From NCBI GenBank assembly GCA_030530185.1, contig JAUMVL010000048.1, positions 1 to 8,376 of the forward strand: a DNA stretch of 8,376 bases. The letters run 5' to 3'. The notes under the pieces are model-generated. The model was not told the origin of the DNA. It searched no databases and saw only the letters and a program-made list of their open reading frames with translations. The DNA comes from Clostridia bacterium (GTDB taxonomy: Bacteria; Bacillota; Clostridia; Christensenellales; CAG-138). This document shows, in pieces, positions 1 to 5,430 of the stretch. The translations under genes were made by a program, and so were the position numbers. Position 1 is the stretch's first letter. Each line of letters starts with the position of its first letter.

Positions 1-374
1 AACTTGTCCCGCGCGCAGATGCTTTAAGGCGTCGTCGCGCATCTTATACGCAAACGCCTTTTCGCTCGGCAGAATGTGCTCTCGTTGTCGATTGGCATCT
101 ACCATGGCAAGCGTCGCCTGATCGTCGTCGAGATTGCGAACGATCGCAGGGATCGTTTCAATGCCGAGTTCTTTGCAGACGCCCATTCTGCGGTGACCGG
201 AGATCATCTCAAAGACGTCTCCCTTCGGGCGGAGCAGCACGGTTCGAGAGCGCCGTTCAATGCGACGCTTGCTTTGAGCTCTTCCATTGCCGCATCTACT
301 TCGACGCGGAACGGATGGTTCTCGAAGGGTTGAATCTGCTCGAGCCGGATTGCTGTTCGTTCCTTGTTTGTCAA
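1..374 (-). pseudogene. ParB/Spo0J-like partition (ParB-N domain) protein, frameshifted and cut by window edge
   Basis: Two minus-strand frames together spell a ParB N-terminal domain. The first frame, from a possible TTG start at 374, reads EQIQPFENHPFRVEVDAAME, then an ELKASVALNG stretch, and ends in LEP near 241. The second frame picks up at 240 with VLLRPKGDVFEMISGHRRMG, then an IETIPAIVRNLDDD stretch, and ends near REHILPSEKAFAYKM. The GHRR box and the MVDANRQRE region are typical of ParB/RepB/Spo0J proteins that bind CTP and parS-like DNA. Restoring one base at about 240/241 fuses the frames; unrestored, the first frame stops at 204-206. I see no -1 slippery heptamer, so this is a real pseudogene or a sequencing or assembly error rather than programmed frameshifting. 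The start is uncertain: TTG 374 lacks a clear RBS, and a GTG at 387 lies in the second frame. The last few residues before the window edge match the family poorly and may hide a second shift. The gene lies downstream of a terminator, so it is not part of the esterase operon. Confidence 0.8.
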
Positions 375-418
375 CGAAAATTTTCACTCGATAAAATTTG
401 TTCGCAATATGTTTCGTT
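373..418. repeat. AT-rich inverted repeat upstream of the ParB-like gene (possible operator/promoter zone)
   Basis: The arms AACGAAA (373-379) and TTTCGTT (411-418 region) are inverted repeats flanking an AT-rich core. The core includes the perfect 10-bp palindrome GAAAATTTTC on the minus strand. The stretch sits between the esterase terminator and the first codons of the ParB-like gene, where its promoter would be expected. No convincing -35/-10 pair is visible. ParB-type genes are often autoregulated, so an operator here is plausible but unproven. Confidence 0.25.
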
Positions 419-440
419 AAGAATAAACGAGTGTTCTCCC

Positions 441-481
441 GAAAAAGAAGGGCGGACGCCGGTTGCTTCCGTGCGCCCGCC
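441..481 (-). terminator. Intrinsic terminator of the esterase operon
   Basis: The arms GGCGGACGC (451-459) and GCGCCCGCC (473-481) pair with a single A/C mismatch. An inner CGG/CCG pair extends the stem around a short loop. On the minus strand the hairpin is followed by CTTCTTTTT (complement of 442-450). It lies about 110 bp past the stop codon of the last esterase gene and before the ParB-like gene, so it should close the hydrolase operon. The 110 bp between stop and hairpin shows no gene. Confidence 0.75.
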
Positions 482-590
482 TATGGAGGAGATGAGTGAG
501 AAAAAGTCTGTTTTGATCAGCTCTTTTGCAAGAACAGCATTTCTGCATTTCTCCGTGCCGATTCACCCTTGTCGATTCTGCTCTTTCGGA

Positions 591-1634
591 TCAGTACGTC
601 CGGAAGAAGTGCGGCAGGGCGTTATAGATGTAATAGACGCCGTACGGAACATCGCTATGCAGATTCTTTTTTGCAAAATCGATATGCACGTTGCCGAAGG
701 CAAAATCGTTTGTATACACAAAGGTATCGCTGTGCTTGGTCAGCTCCGGATAGAAAACGCGCACATGGTCATACGCCACATCCTGGTCCACGCCGGTACT
801 GGCGTAGATATAGAAATCCTTCGCCGTAAAGCCCGCATTTTTAACCGTCTGCTCCAGCATATCGCAGGCAGATGCGGCAATCTCCGGGTCCTGTGCGCCG
901 AGATACACGCCGCTCATCGGCATGAACCACTTCACATAGTCCAGATTGTACTGAAAATTGAACCAGCAGTTGCCGCAGCCCATCGAATAGCCGCCGAATG
1001 CTCTGTGCTCGCGCGAGGCCTTCAGATCGGCTTCGTTTACAGACGCCGCAAAGGTATGATACTTCCCCTCCACCGCGGGCAGCAGGCATTGCGCGAAGCA
1101 ATGCTGCTGATAATACTCCGGTGAGGACAGTGTATAGGTTGGACAGACGACGATCAGCGGCTCGATGTCGCCTTTGTCGATCATATTGTCCAGCACCTTT
1201 TTAAAAATCGTCAAAACCTGCTTGTCGTTCTGCCGCCATTGGGAGGCGTCGTAAAACATCGTATAATAGTCCCCGTGGCCGCCATGGGACATATAGAACA
1301 CATTGTACTTTTGAGAAATGTCATTCGCATCGTAGCCGTAGGGCAGATAGACATACGCGAAGTCCTCCGCTTCCTTTCCATCCTTGTCGAAGGAGGTGTA
1401 GCTCAAAAGCTCCAGCGTGCCCTGCTTTTCGCAGTCCGCCGTGTAGGCCTTGGGCAGCTCGTGGTAATAATATCCCTCTGGCGCAGCAGGTAAAAGCGCC
1501 TCCACCGGATCCGTATAGCGGGCTTTTTCCTCTTTCTTTTCGGGTTCCTTCTTTGTGCAGCCGGTCAGGTAAAAGGCCGAAAGCAACAGCACTGCGCACA
1601 GCAAAAGCGCTCGGACCTTCATTCCGTTTTTCAT
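591..1634 (-). CDS. CE1/esterase-D-like alpha/beta hydrolase lipoprotein (divergent third copy)
   Basis: Predicted surface-anchored carboxylesterase of the Pfam Esterase (PF00756) / CAZy CE1-like group, whose members hydrolyse acetyl, feruloyl or other acyl esters on polysaccharides. The 347-residue protein has a signal peptide with lipobox LTGC (Cys26), a charged KKEPEKKEEK linker, and the family strand VYLPYGYD (95-102). It also has the oxyanion-side HGGHGD, the DNMIDKGDIEPLIVVCPTY stretch and the nucleophile elbow GYSMG (Ser217). The putative catalytic His326 is in NLHSD, before the C-terminal YYIYNALPHFF, which matches the H-x-xW-L-FLP-F ending of CE1 proteins. The acid is probably Asp283 or Asp285 in TGVDQD. 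The ATG at 1634 is chosen because AGGGG lies 7 nt upstream; the Met5 alternative is too far from it. It is the last gene of the operon, 20 bp after its neighbour. It carries seven cysteines in the mature protein, including a CxxC directly after the nucleophile (Cys220, Cys223). The fold is well supported; the substrate is not. Confidence 0.87.
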   Translation of the reverse strand: MKNGMKVRALLLCAVLLLSAFYLTGCTKKEPEKKEEKARYTDPVEALLPAAPEGYYYHELPKAYTADCEKQGTLELLSYTSFDKDGKEAEDFAYVYLPYGYDANDISQKYNVFYMSHGGHGDYYTMFYDASQWRQNDKQVLTIFKKVLDNMIDKGDIEPLIVVCPTYTLSSPEYYQQHCFAQCLLPAVEGKYHTFAASVNEADLKASREHRAFGGYSMGCGNCWFNFQYNLDYVKWFMPMSGVYLGAQDPEIAASACDMLEQTVKNAGFTAKDFYIYASTGVDQDVAYDHVRVFYPELTKHSDTFVYTNDFAFGNVHIDFAKKNLHSDVPYGVYYIYNALPHFFRTY

Positions 1635-1654
1635 TGTCGTTCCCCTATCTCTTC

Positions 1655-2542
1655 TTACTTTGTGTTTCCCTGCAAAACAAGATCCCGCATGGCGTCCAGC
1701 GTGATCGCCTTACCCTCGGCGGAGAACATCGCAAAAGAATGCGCGCCTTCCGGGCAGGAATAGAACGTCGTAGCCGCATTGGAACGTCCGCTGAAAAGTT
1801 CCGCAGTATATTGACCGTTCGCGTAGGCGGCGGCATCGCCTTCCGAGCAGCAGATGATCACATCATGGCTGTACCCGAGAATATACCCCTTCCAATCTTC
1901 GGGAAGCTGATACTGCTTGAGCGCAGGGCGATCGCCGTTGCCGATCACGCCGCCGTCTTCGTTCATTCCGGTGGATTCCAGAATCATGCCGGCGGTATCA
2001 TCGTTGTGCCGCGGGGCAGCGGCCATAACGACAAGCCCGCCGTAGCTCTGCCCATAGAGATACAGGCGGTCGGCATCCACATAGGGAAGCGATTTGACAT
2101 ACGCAAGGACCGTTTCCAGATCGGAAACACGGTACGTATAATCCGCCGGCGATACGTTCTTTCCACTGACCACACAGGAACCGCATTCAAAGGTAATGCC
2201 CGCGATCTTGTCGGCCGCCAGCGCTTCCGGTTCATCCACCAAGGATTTCTCGTCGCCGTTTCCGCCGTGAACGAATACGATCATCGGCACCTTTTCGCCG
2301 TCTGTGAGGCCCTTCGGGATCACTTCCAAGCACTTGAATTTCCGCTGCGCTTCCTCGTTCCACAAGGTCACCTTGTTCTCGGTATAGGTATCCGTTGACT
2401 TTGCTTGACCCATCTGCTTCGGGTACTGCGAGGTATCGGACGCCTTCGACGCAGGCGCTGCGGCAGTCGTTTGCTGGGCGCACGCCGCAAAGCAGCAGAG
2501 GGCGATGCACAGCAGCACGACAAGAGCTGTCATTCTTCTCAT
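1655..2542 (-). CDS. Alpha/beta hydrolase lipoprotein (S9/dienelactone-hydrolase-like esterase or peptidase)
   Basis: A 295-residue exported alpha/beta hydrolase, distinct from the CE1-like proteins beside it. The signal peptide ends in lipobox FAAC (Cys21), followed by a low-complexity Ala/Thr/Ser linker (to about 40). The catalytic domain shows the oxyanion motif VHGGNGD (91-97) and a DLETVLAYVKSLPYVDADRLYLYGQSYGG segment split across 141-169. The nucleophile is Ser166 in GQSYGG, the likely acid is Asp236 in SEGD, and the likely catalytic His268 is in GAHSF. This order is usual for prolyl-oligopeptidase-like and dienelactone-hydrolase-like esterases, including acetyl-xylan and feruloyl esterases. 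A CxxC (Cys120-Cys123) and adjacent Cys231-Cys232 are unusual for a surface protein. The ATG at 2542 is preceded by GGAGG with a 9-nt spacer. The stop lies 20 bp before the next esterase gene, which indicates cotranscription. Esterase versus peptidase activity cannot be decided from sequence. Confidence 0.85.
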   Translation of the reverse strand: MRRMTALVVLLCIALCCFAACAQQTTAAAPASKASDTSQYPKQMGQAKSTDTYTENKVTLWNEEAQRKFKCLEVIPKGLTDGEKVPMIVFVHGGNGDEKSLVDEPEALAADKIAGITFECGSCVVSGKNVSPADYTYRVSDLETVLAYVKSLPYVDADRLYLYGQSYGGLVVMAAAPRHNDDTAGMILESTGMNEDGGVIGNGDRPALKQYQLPEDWKGYILGYSHDVIICCSEGDAAAYANGQYTAELFSGRSNAATTFYSCPEGAHSFAMFSAEGKAITLDAMRDLVLQGNTK

Positions 2543-2603
2543 TGGACTATGCCTCCATTTGCAAAAGGTTTTCTGCAGAGGTTCAAATCATTCGTTTCGA
2601 TAT

Positions 2604-2641
2604 GGAATCGGAAGGGACGCTTTTTGTCCCTGTCCGATTCC
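2604..2641 (-). other. Strong intercistronic hairpin without a U-tract on the coding strand
   Basis: The arms GGAATCGG-A-AGGGAC (2604-2618) and GTCCCT-GT-CCGATTCC (2626-2641) form 8 + 6 bp around a 1x2 internal loop, with a 7-nt loop. The hairpin starts just after the stop of the second tandem esterase. On the minus strand it is followed by ATATCGAAACG, not a U-tract, so it is not a textbook terminator for the operon. On the plus strand GTTTTGTTCT follows, so it could block antisense transcription. It could also act as an mRNA-stabilising or processing element or a partial attenuator. Confidence 0.5.
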
Positions 2642-2655
2642 GTTTTGTTCTGGTC

Positions 2656-3657
2656 TTACTTGCCGAAGAACACCGGCAGAGAGTGGTAGAAATAGTACGG
2701 CACATACCGGTCGCTGTGGTCGAGGTTCGAAATGGTAATGGCAATATTGCTCGTATCCTTGTCATAGCCGTAAGTGAAATACTCGCTTGTCAAAAGCTGC
2801 TCCACAATCTGCGCCTGGTCCTTTGGATTCTCCGCCGCGCCTTTGCAGGTGTAGATAAAGAACGGCAAATCCGGGTTGGCCTTGATCGGTTCCTCAAGAT
2901 ACGCAACCACGCCGCCCTCCGGTGAAAGGCCCGCGCTCATCGGCGCATAGTAGCGGAAATATTCGAATGCATCATGGAACATTCTCCATGTTGCACCGGA
3001 ACCGCGCGAATAGCCCGTAAAGGCGCGATGGTCACGCGTGGCAACGAAATCCTCCTTCGTCGTGCCGGTTAAATACGTGTTGTACTTGGTTTCGATCACC
3101 GGCAGGATGGATTCGGTGACTTCTTTGTAGAACAGATTTGGCAGCCCGCCTTTGCCATCACCCGCCAGTTCCTGATTGCCGTCAATCATATAGAACGTCG
3201 TAAACACGATGATCACGCGCGGAATGTCGCCGTTGGCCATCATGTGATCGAGCTGATTGAACTGCTCCTGCGTAAAGACGGTCTTATAGTTCTGTCCGTT
3301 GCCGTGCTCGTAATACACGACATTGTATTTCGTATCCTTGTCGTTCTGATCGTATCCGTATGGCAGGTACACCAGAACGTGCTTCTCATAGGTCACGCCG
3401 TCACCGTACACATCAGTCGTATAGGCAACCTCCTCGATGGTTCCCTTCTTTTCGGCCTCCTCTTTATAAGCAGAGGGCAGGCGAAGCCAGGTGGTTTCGT
3501 ACTGGAAATATTTCCCTGCCGGATAGGTAAACGCCGTAAAGCCCTCCGGCACATCCTGCGCCTGCGGCTTTGCCGCCGTTGCCGTCTGTGTGGTCTTGCC
3601 GCAGCCGATCAGCAGCATGACCGTCAGAAAAAGGAGAAAAAGAGTTCGTGTTTTCAT
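2656..3657 (-). CDS. CE1/esterase-D-like lipoprotein, tandem copy B
   Basis: A 333-residue surface lipoprotein esterase of the CE1-like (PF00756) type, probably removing acyl groups from a glycan. Features in order are signal peptide with lipobox LIGC (Cys19), a QAQDVPEGFTAFTYPAGKYF N-terminal segment, VYLPYGYD (97-103), YYEHGNGQNYKT (oxyanion side), and LDHMMANGDIPRVIIVFTTF. Then come the nucleophile elbow GYSRGS (Ser217) and the putative catalytic His314 in NLDHSDRYVPYYFY, before the closing SLPVFFGK. The usual Asp position appears to be Glu276 (KGAAEN). It is a close tandem duplicate of the upstream gene (about 85% identical by eye). It lacks about 13 residues between the YYAPMS and AYLEE segments, plus one residue near GDGKGG. 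The start codon is 16 bp after the neighbour's stop. The likely Shine-Dalgarno TAAGGAG overlaps that stop but is 12 nt from the ATG, with GGTGA nearer, so translation may be coupled or modest. Family call is firm; substrate unknown. Confidence 0.9.
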   Translation of the reverse strand: MKTRTLFLLFLTVMLLIGCGKTTQTATAAKPQAQDVPEGFTAFTYPAGKYFQYETTWLRLPSAYKEEAEKKGTIEEVAYTTDVYGDGVTYEKHVLVYLPYGYDQNDKDTKYNVVYYEHGNGQNYKTVFTQEQFNQLDHMMANGDIPRVIIVFTTFYMIDGNQELAGDGKGGLPNLFYKEVTESILPVIETKYNTYLTGTTKEDFVATRDHRAFTGYSRGSGATWRMFHDAFEYFRYYAPMSAGLSPEGGVVAYLEEPIKANPDLPFFIYTCKGAAENPKDQAQIVEQLLTSEYFTYGYDKDTSNIAITISNLDHSDRYVPYYFYHSLPVFFGK

Positions 3658-3673
3658 GTGACTTCACCGCTCC

Positions 3674-4717
3674 TTATTTGCCGAAGAATACCGGCAGCGA
3701 ATCGTAGAAATAGTACGGAACGTGACGGTCGCTGTGATTCAGGTTCGAGATCGTGATCGCAAGATTGCTGGTTTCCCGATCATGGCCGTAGATGAAGCAA
3801 TCGCTCGTCAGCATGAACTCCACAAGCTTCGCCTGCTTTTCGGCATGCTCCGCCGTGCCCTTGCAGGTGTAGATGAAAAACGGCATTCCGGGGTTGGCCT
3901 TGATCGGCGCTTCCAGATAGGCCATCTTTTCCGCATCGCTGCTCCACTCCATGCCGTGATCCGGATCGCCCTGTTCGGGAACGACCTCTACGCTCATCGG
4001 CGCATAGAAGCGGAAATACTCGAATGCGTTATGGAACATGTTCCACGTCGCGGCCGATCCGCGCGAATAACCCGTAAAGGCGCGGTGGTCGCGCGTCGCA
4101 ACGAAGTCCTCCTTTGTCGTGCCGGTCAGGTAGGTGTTGTACTTCGTTTCGATCACCGGCAGGATGGATTCGGTGACTTCCTTATAGAACAGATTCGGCA
4201 ACGTACCGGTGCGTCCGTCGCCCGAAACTTCCTTGTCGCCGTCGATCATATAGAACGTCGTGAACACGATGATCACGCGCGGAATATCGCCGTTGGCCAT
4301 CATGTGGTCGAGCTGATTGAACTGTTCCTGCGTAAAGACCGTCTTGTAGTTCTGTCCGTCGCCGTGCTCATAGTAGACGACGTTGTACTTTGTATCCTTG
4401 TCGTTCTGGTCATATCCGTAAGGCAGATATACCATAACGTGCTTTTCGTAGGTTACGCCGTCGCCGTACACGTCGGTCGTATAGGCGACCTCCTCAAGGG
4501 TTCCCTTTTGCTCGGCCTCCTCTTTATATGCGGAGGGCAGACGAAGCCAGGTCGTTTCATACTCAAAATACTTTCCGGCCGGATAGGTAAACGCCGTGAA
4601 GCCCTCCGGCACATCCTGCGCCTGCGGCTTTACCGCCGTCGCGGTCTGCGTGGTCTTGCCGCAGCCGATCAGCAGCACGACGACCAGCAGCACCAACAAA
4701 AGACTGTGTTTTTTCAT
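3674..4717 (-). CDS. CE1/esterase-D-like lipoprotein, tandem copy A (first gene of the operon)
   Basis: A 347-residue lipoprotein esterase of the CE1-like group, with signal peptide and lipobox LIGC (Cys19) anchoring it to the outer face of the membrane. It has VYLPYGYD (96-103), YYEHGDGQNYKT, the LDHMMANGDIPRVIIV stretch, the nucleophile elbow GYSRGS (Ser218) and putative catalytic His328 (NLNHSD), ending in SLPVFFGK. The probable acid is Glu290 in KGTAEH, where CE1 enzymes usually have Asp. Compared with its duplicate downstream it keeps a 13-residue longer loop after FYAPMS, containing PDHGMEWSS, which lies between nucleophile and acid and could shape the substrate pocket. The ATG at 4717 has an excellent RBS (GGGAGG, 7-nt spacer). 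The gene directly follows a terminator, so a promoter is expected between about 4718 and 4790. A CATAAT-like -10 at 4756-4761 is visible but no good -35. Many differences from the duplicate are at third codon positions, which suggests both copies are under protein-level selection. Confidence 0.9.
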   Translation of the reverse strand: MKKHSLLLVLLVVVLLIGCGKTTQTATAVKPQAQDVPEGFTAFTYPAGKYFEYETTWLRLPSAYKEEAEQKGTLEEVAYTTDVYGDGVTYEKHVMVYLPYGYDQNDKDTKYNVVYYEHGDGQNYKTVFTQEQFNQLDHMMANGDIPRVIIVFTTFYMIDGDKEVSGDGRTGTLPNLFYKEVTESILPVIETKYNTYLTGTTKEDFVATRDHRAFTGYSRGSAATWNMFHNAFEYFRFYAPMSVEVVPEQGDPDHGMEWSSDAEKMAYLEAPIKANPGMPFFIYTCKGTAEHAEKQAKLVEFMLTSDCFIYGHDRETSNLAITISNLNHSDRHVPYYFYDSLPVFFGK

Positions 4718-4761
4718 TGCTTTTCCTCCCGTATCCCGTTTTGTTCCCTTCGTTCATTATG

Positions 4762-4790
4762 AAAAAAGGCAAACCAGAGGTCTGCCTTTT
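4762..4790 (-). terminator. Intrinsic terminator between the GH3/lipoprotein unit and the esterase operon
   Basis: AAAAGGCA (4764-4771) and TGCCTTTT (4783-4790) form an 8-bp stem, extended by ACC/GGT around an AGA loop. On the minus strand the stem ends in GCCTTTTTTC, a six-U tract. It lies about 75 bp past the stop of the small lipoprotein gene and 45 bp before the first esterase start. It therefore separates two transcription units, although some read-through is possible. Confidence 0.7.
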
Positions 4791-4799
4791 CGGATCTCA

Positions 4800-4848
4800 C
4801 GCCTAAAAGGCGGGGAAAGCGCAGCTTGGTGGAAATCCGCGCTTTCCC
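4800..4848 (-). terminator. Hairpin pair just after the small lipoprotein gene
   Basis: GGGAAAGCGC (4813-4822) and GCGCTTTCCC (4839-4848) form a perfect 10-bp stem with a 16-nt loop. On the minus strand it is followed at once by CGCCTTTTAGGCG (4800-4812), which is itself a 5-bp palindromic hairpin containing a short U-run. It may be a first, less efficient terminator or a 3'-end stabilising structure ahead of the stronger terminator at 4762-4790. Confidence 0.5.
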
Positions 4849-4865
4849 AAAGCAGGGACCCCTTC

Positions 4866-5327
4866 TTATTCTGCGGCTACGTCAAAGACGAAGTTCGAAT
4901 AATTCAGCACCAGGTTGGTCGGGAAAACGTAAGCCATGATTTCCGGATCCTCTTCCGCGGTCGTCATAGCGCCGTTCATGACCTTCCAGCCGCTGACCGG
5001 TGCGGACAGCGTGATGGCCTTGGTGGTTTCTTCCTCATCGGTCGCGCCTACGGTGTAGGTGCCCTTGAAGGAATACGTCCAGTTGGTGACCTGTCTGCCG
5101 GCGCCGACATGTGCGATGACGGTCGTCTCGGTGTAGAGGTACTCTTTGTCGTTGAGGAACGTCAGGTCGCAGACGACGGCGTCGATAACGTCGCCTTCAC
5201 GGCCTTCCTCATAGTACGCATAGGAGCGAGTGTAGTTTTCCACATTGGCCTTGGGCGCGCAGCCGACAAATGCGAGGCATGCGAACAGCATCACAGCGAT
5301 CAGCGCAACAGAAATGATCTTTTTCAT
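4866..5327 (-). CDS. Small lipoprotein of unknown function
   Basis: I do not recognise a family. The 153-residue product has a signal peptide (MKKIISVALIAVMLFACLAF) and lipobox FVGC (Cys23), so the mature protein of about 130 residues should sit on the outer face of the membrane. The rest looks beta-strand rich (alternating hydrophobics in EYLYTETTVIAHV, TNWTYSFKGTYTVG and NLVLNYSNFVFDVA) with acidic stretches (TDEEET, AEEDPE) and no obvious catalytic motif. A small beta-barrel or lipocalin-like binding or accessory protein is possible but speculative. The open frame extends upstream to 5480, overlapping the GH3 gene. I chose the ATG at 5327 because AAAGGAAG lies 7 nt upstream and a signal peptide starts exactly there. 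It follows the GH3 stop by about 100 bp, with only a weak hairpin between, so the two may be cotranscribed and the protein may assist the GH3 enzyme. Neither is shown by the sequence alone. Confidence 0.8.
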   Translation of the reverse strand: MKKIISVALIAVMLFACLAFVGCAPKANVENYTRSYAYYEEGREGDVIDAVVCDLTFLNDKEYLYTETTVIAHVGAGRQVTNWTYSFKGTYTVGATDEEETTKAITLSAPVSGWKVMNGAMTTAEEDPEIMAYVFPTNLVLNYSNFVFDVAAE

Positions 5328-5410
5328 GGTTATACTTCCTTTCAATGATTGATGATTTTTTGTTAAGATGCCTCGGTTATCCACCATAATCGAAGCAATT
5401 TTTATAAGAA

Positions 5411-5429
5411 CCTTCCCTTTGGGAAAGGG
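5411..5429 (-). terminator. Weak hairpin after the GH3 stop codon (possible attenuator)
   Basis: Directly after the TAA of the GH3 gene the minus strand reads CCCTTTCCCAAAGGGAAGG, a short stem with one bulged U and an AAA loop, followed by TTCTTAT. It resembles a weak terminator. It may lower rather than stop transcription into the small lipoprotein gene. I see no convincing promoter in the remaining 80 bp up to that gene. Confidence 0.4.
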
Positions 5430-5430
5430 C

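Noticed and set aside
204..245. Programmed ribosomal frameshift in the ParB-like gene.
   Set aside because: No X-XXY-YYZ slippery heptamer or downstream pseudoknot is visible at the junction, and this family is not known to need frameshifting.
315..1124. Plus-strand open frame of 269 codons opposite the last esterase and the terminator.
   Set aside because: It runs through a terminator hairpin and antisense to a clearly recognisable esterase; its product resembles no family and has biased composition typical of an antisense shadow.
1553..2398. Plus-strand open frame of 281 codons.
   Set aside because: Antisense to the S9-like hydrolase, whose catalytic motifs, signal peptide and RBS are all on the minus strand.
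3722..4762. Plus-strand open frame of 346 codons opposite tandem esterase copy A.
   Set aside because: Its length reflects codon usage of the minus-strand gene. The equivalent frame opposite copy B is interrupted, and no RBS or recognisable domain is present.
4756..4790. Promoter for the esterase operon using CATAAT as -10.
   Set aside because: The position 17 nt upstream reads CAGACC, a poor -35, and falls within the terminator stem; not strong enough to list as a feature.
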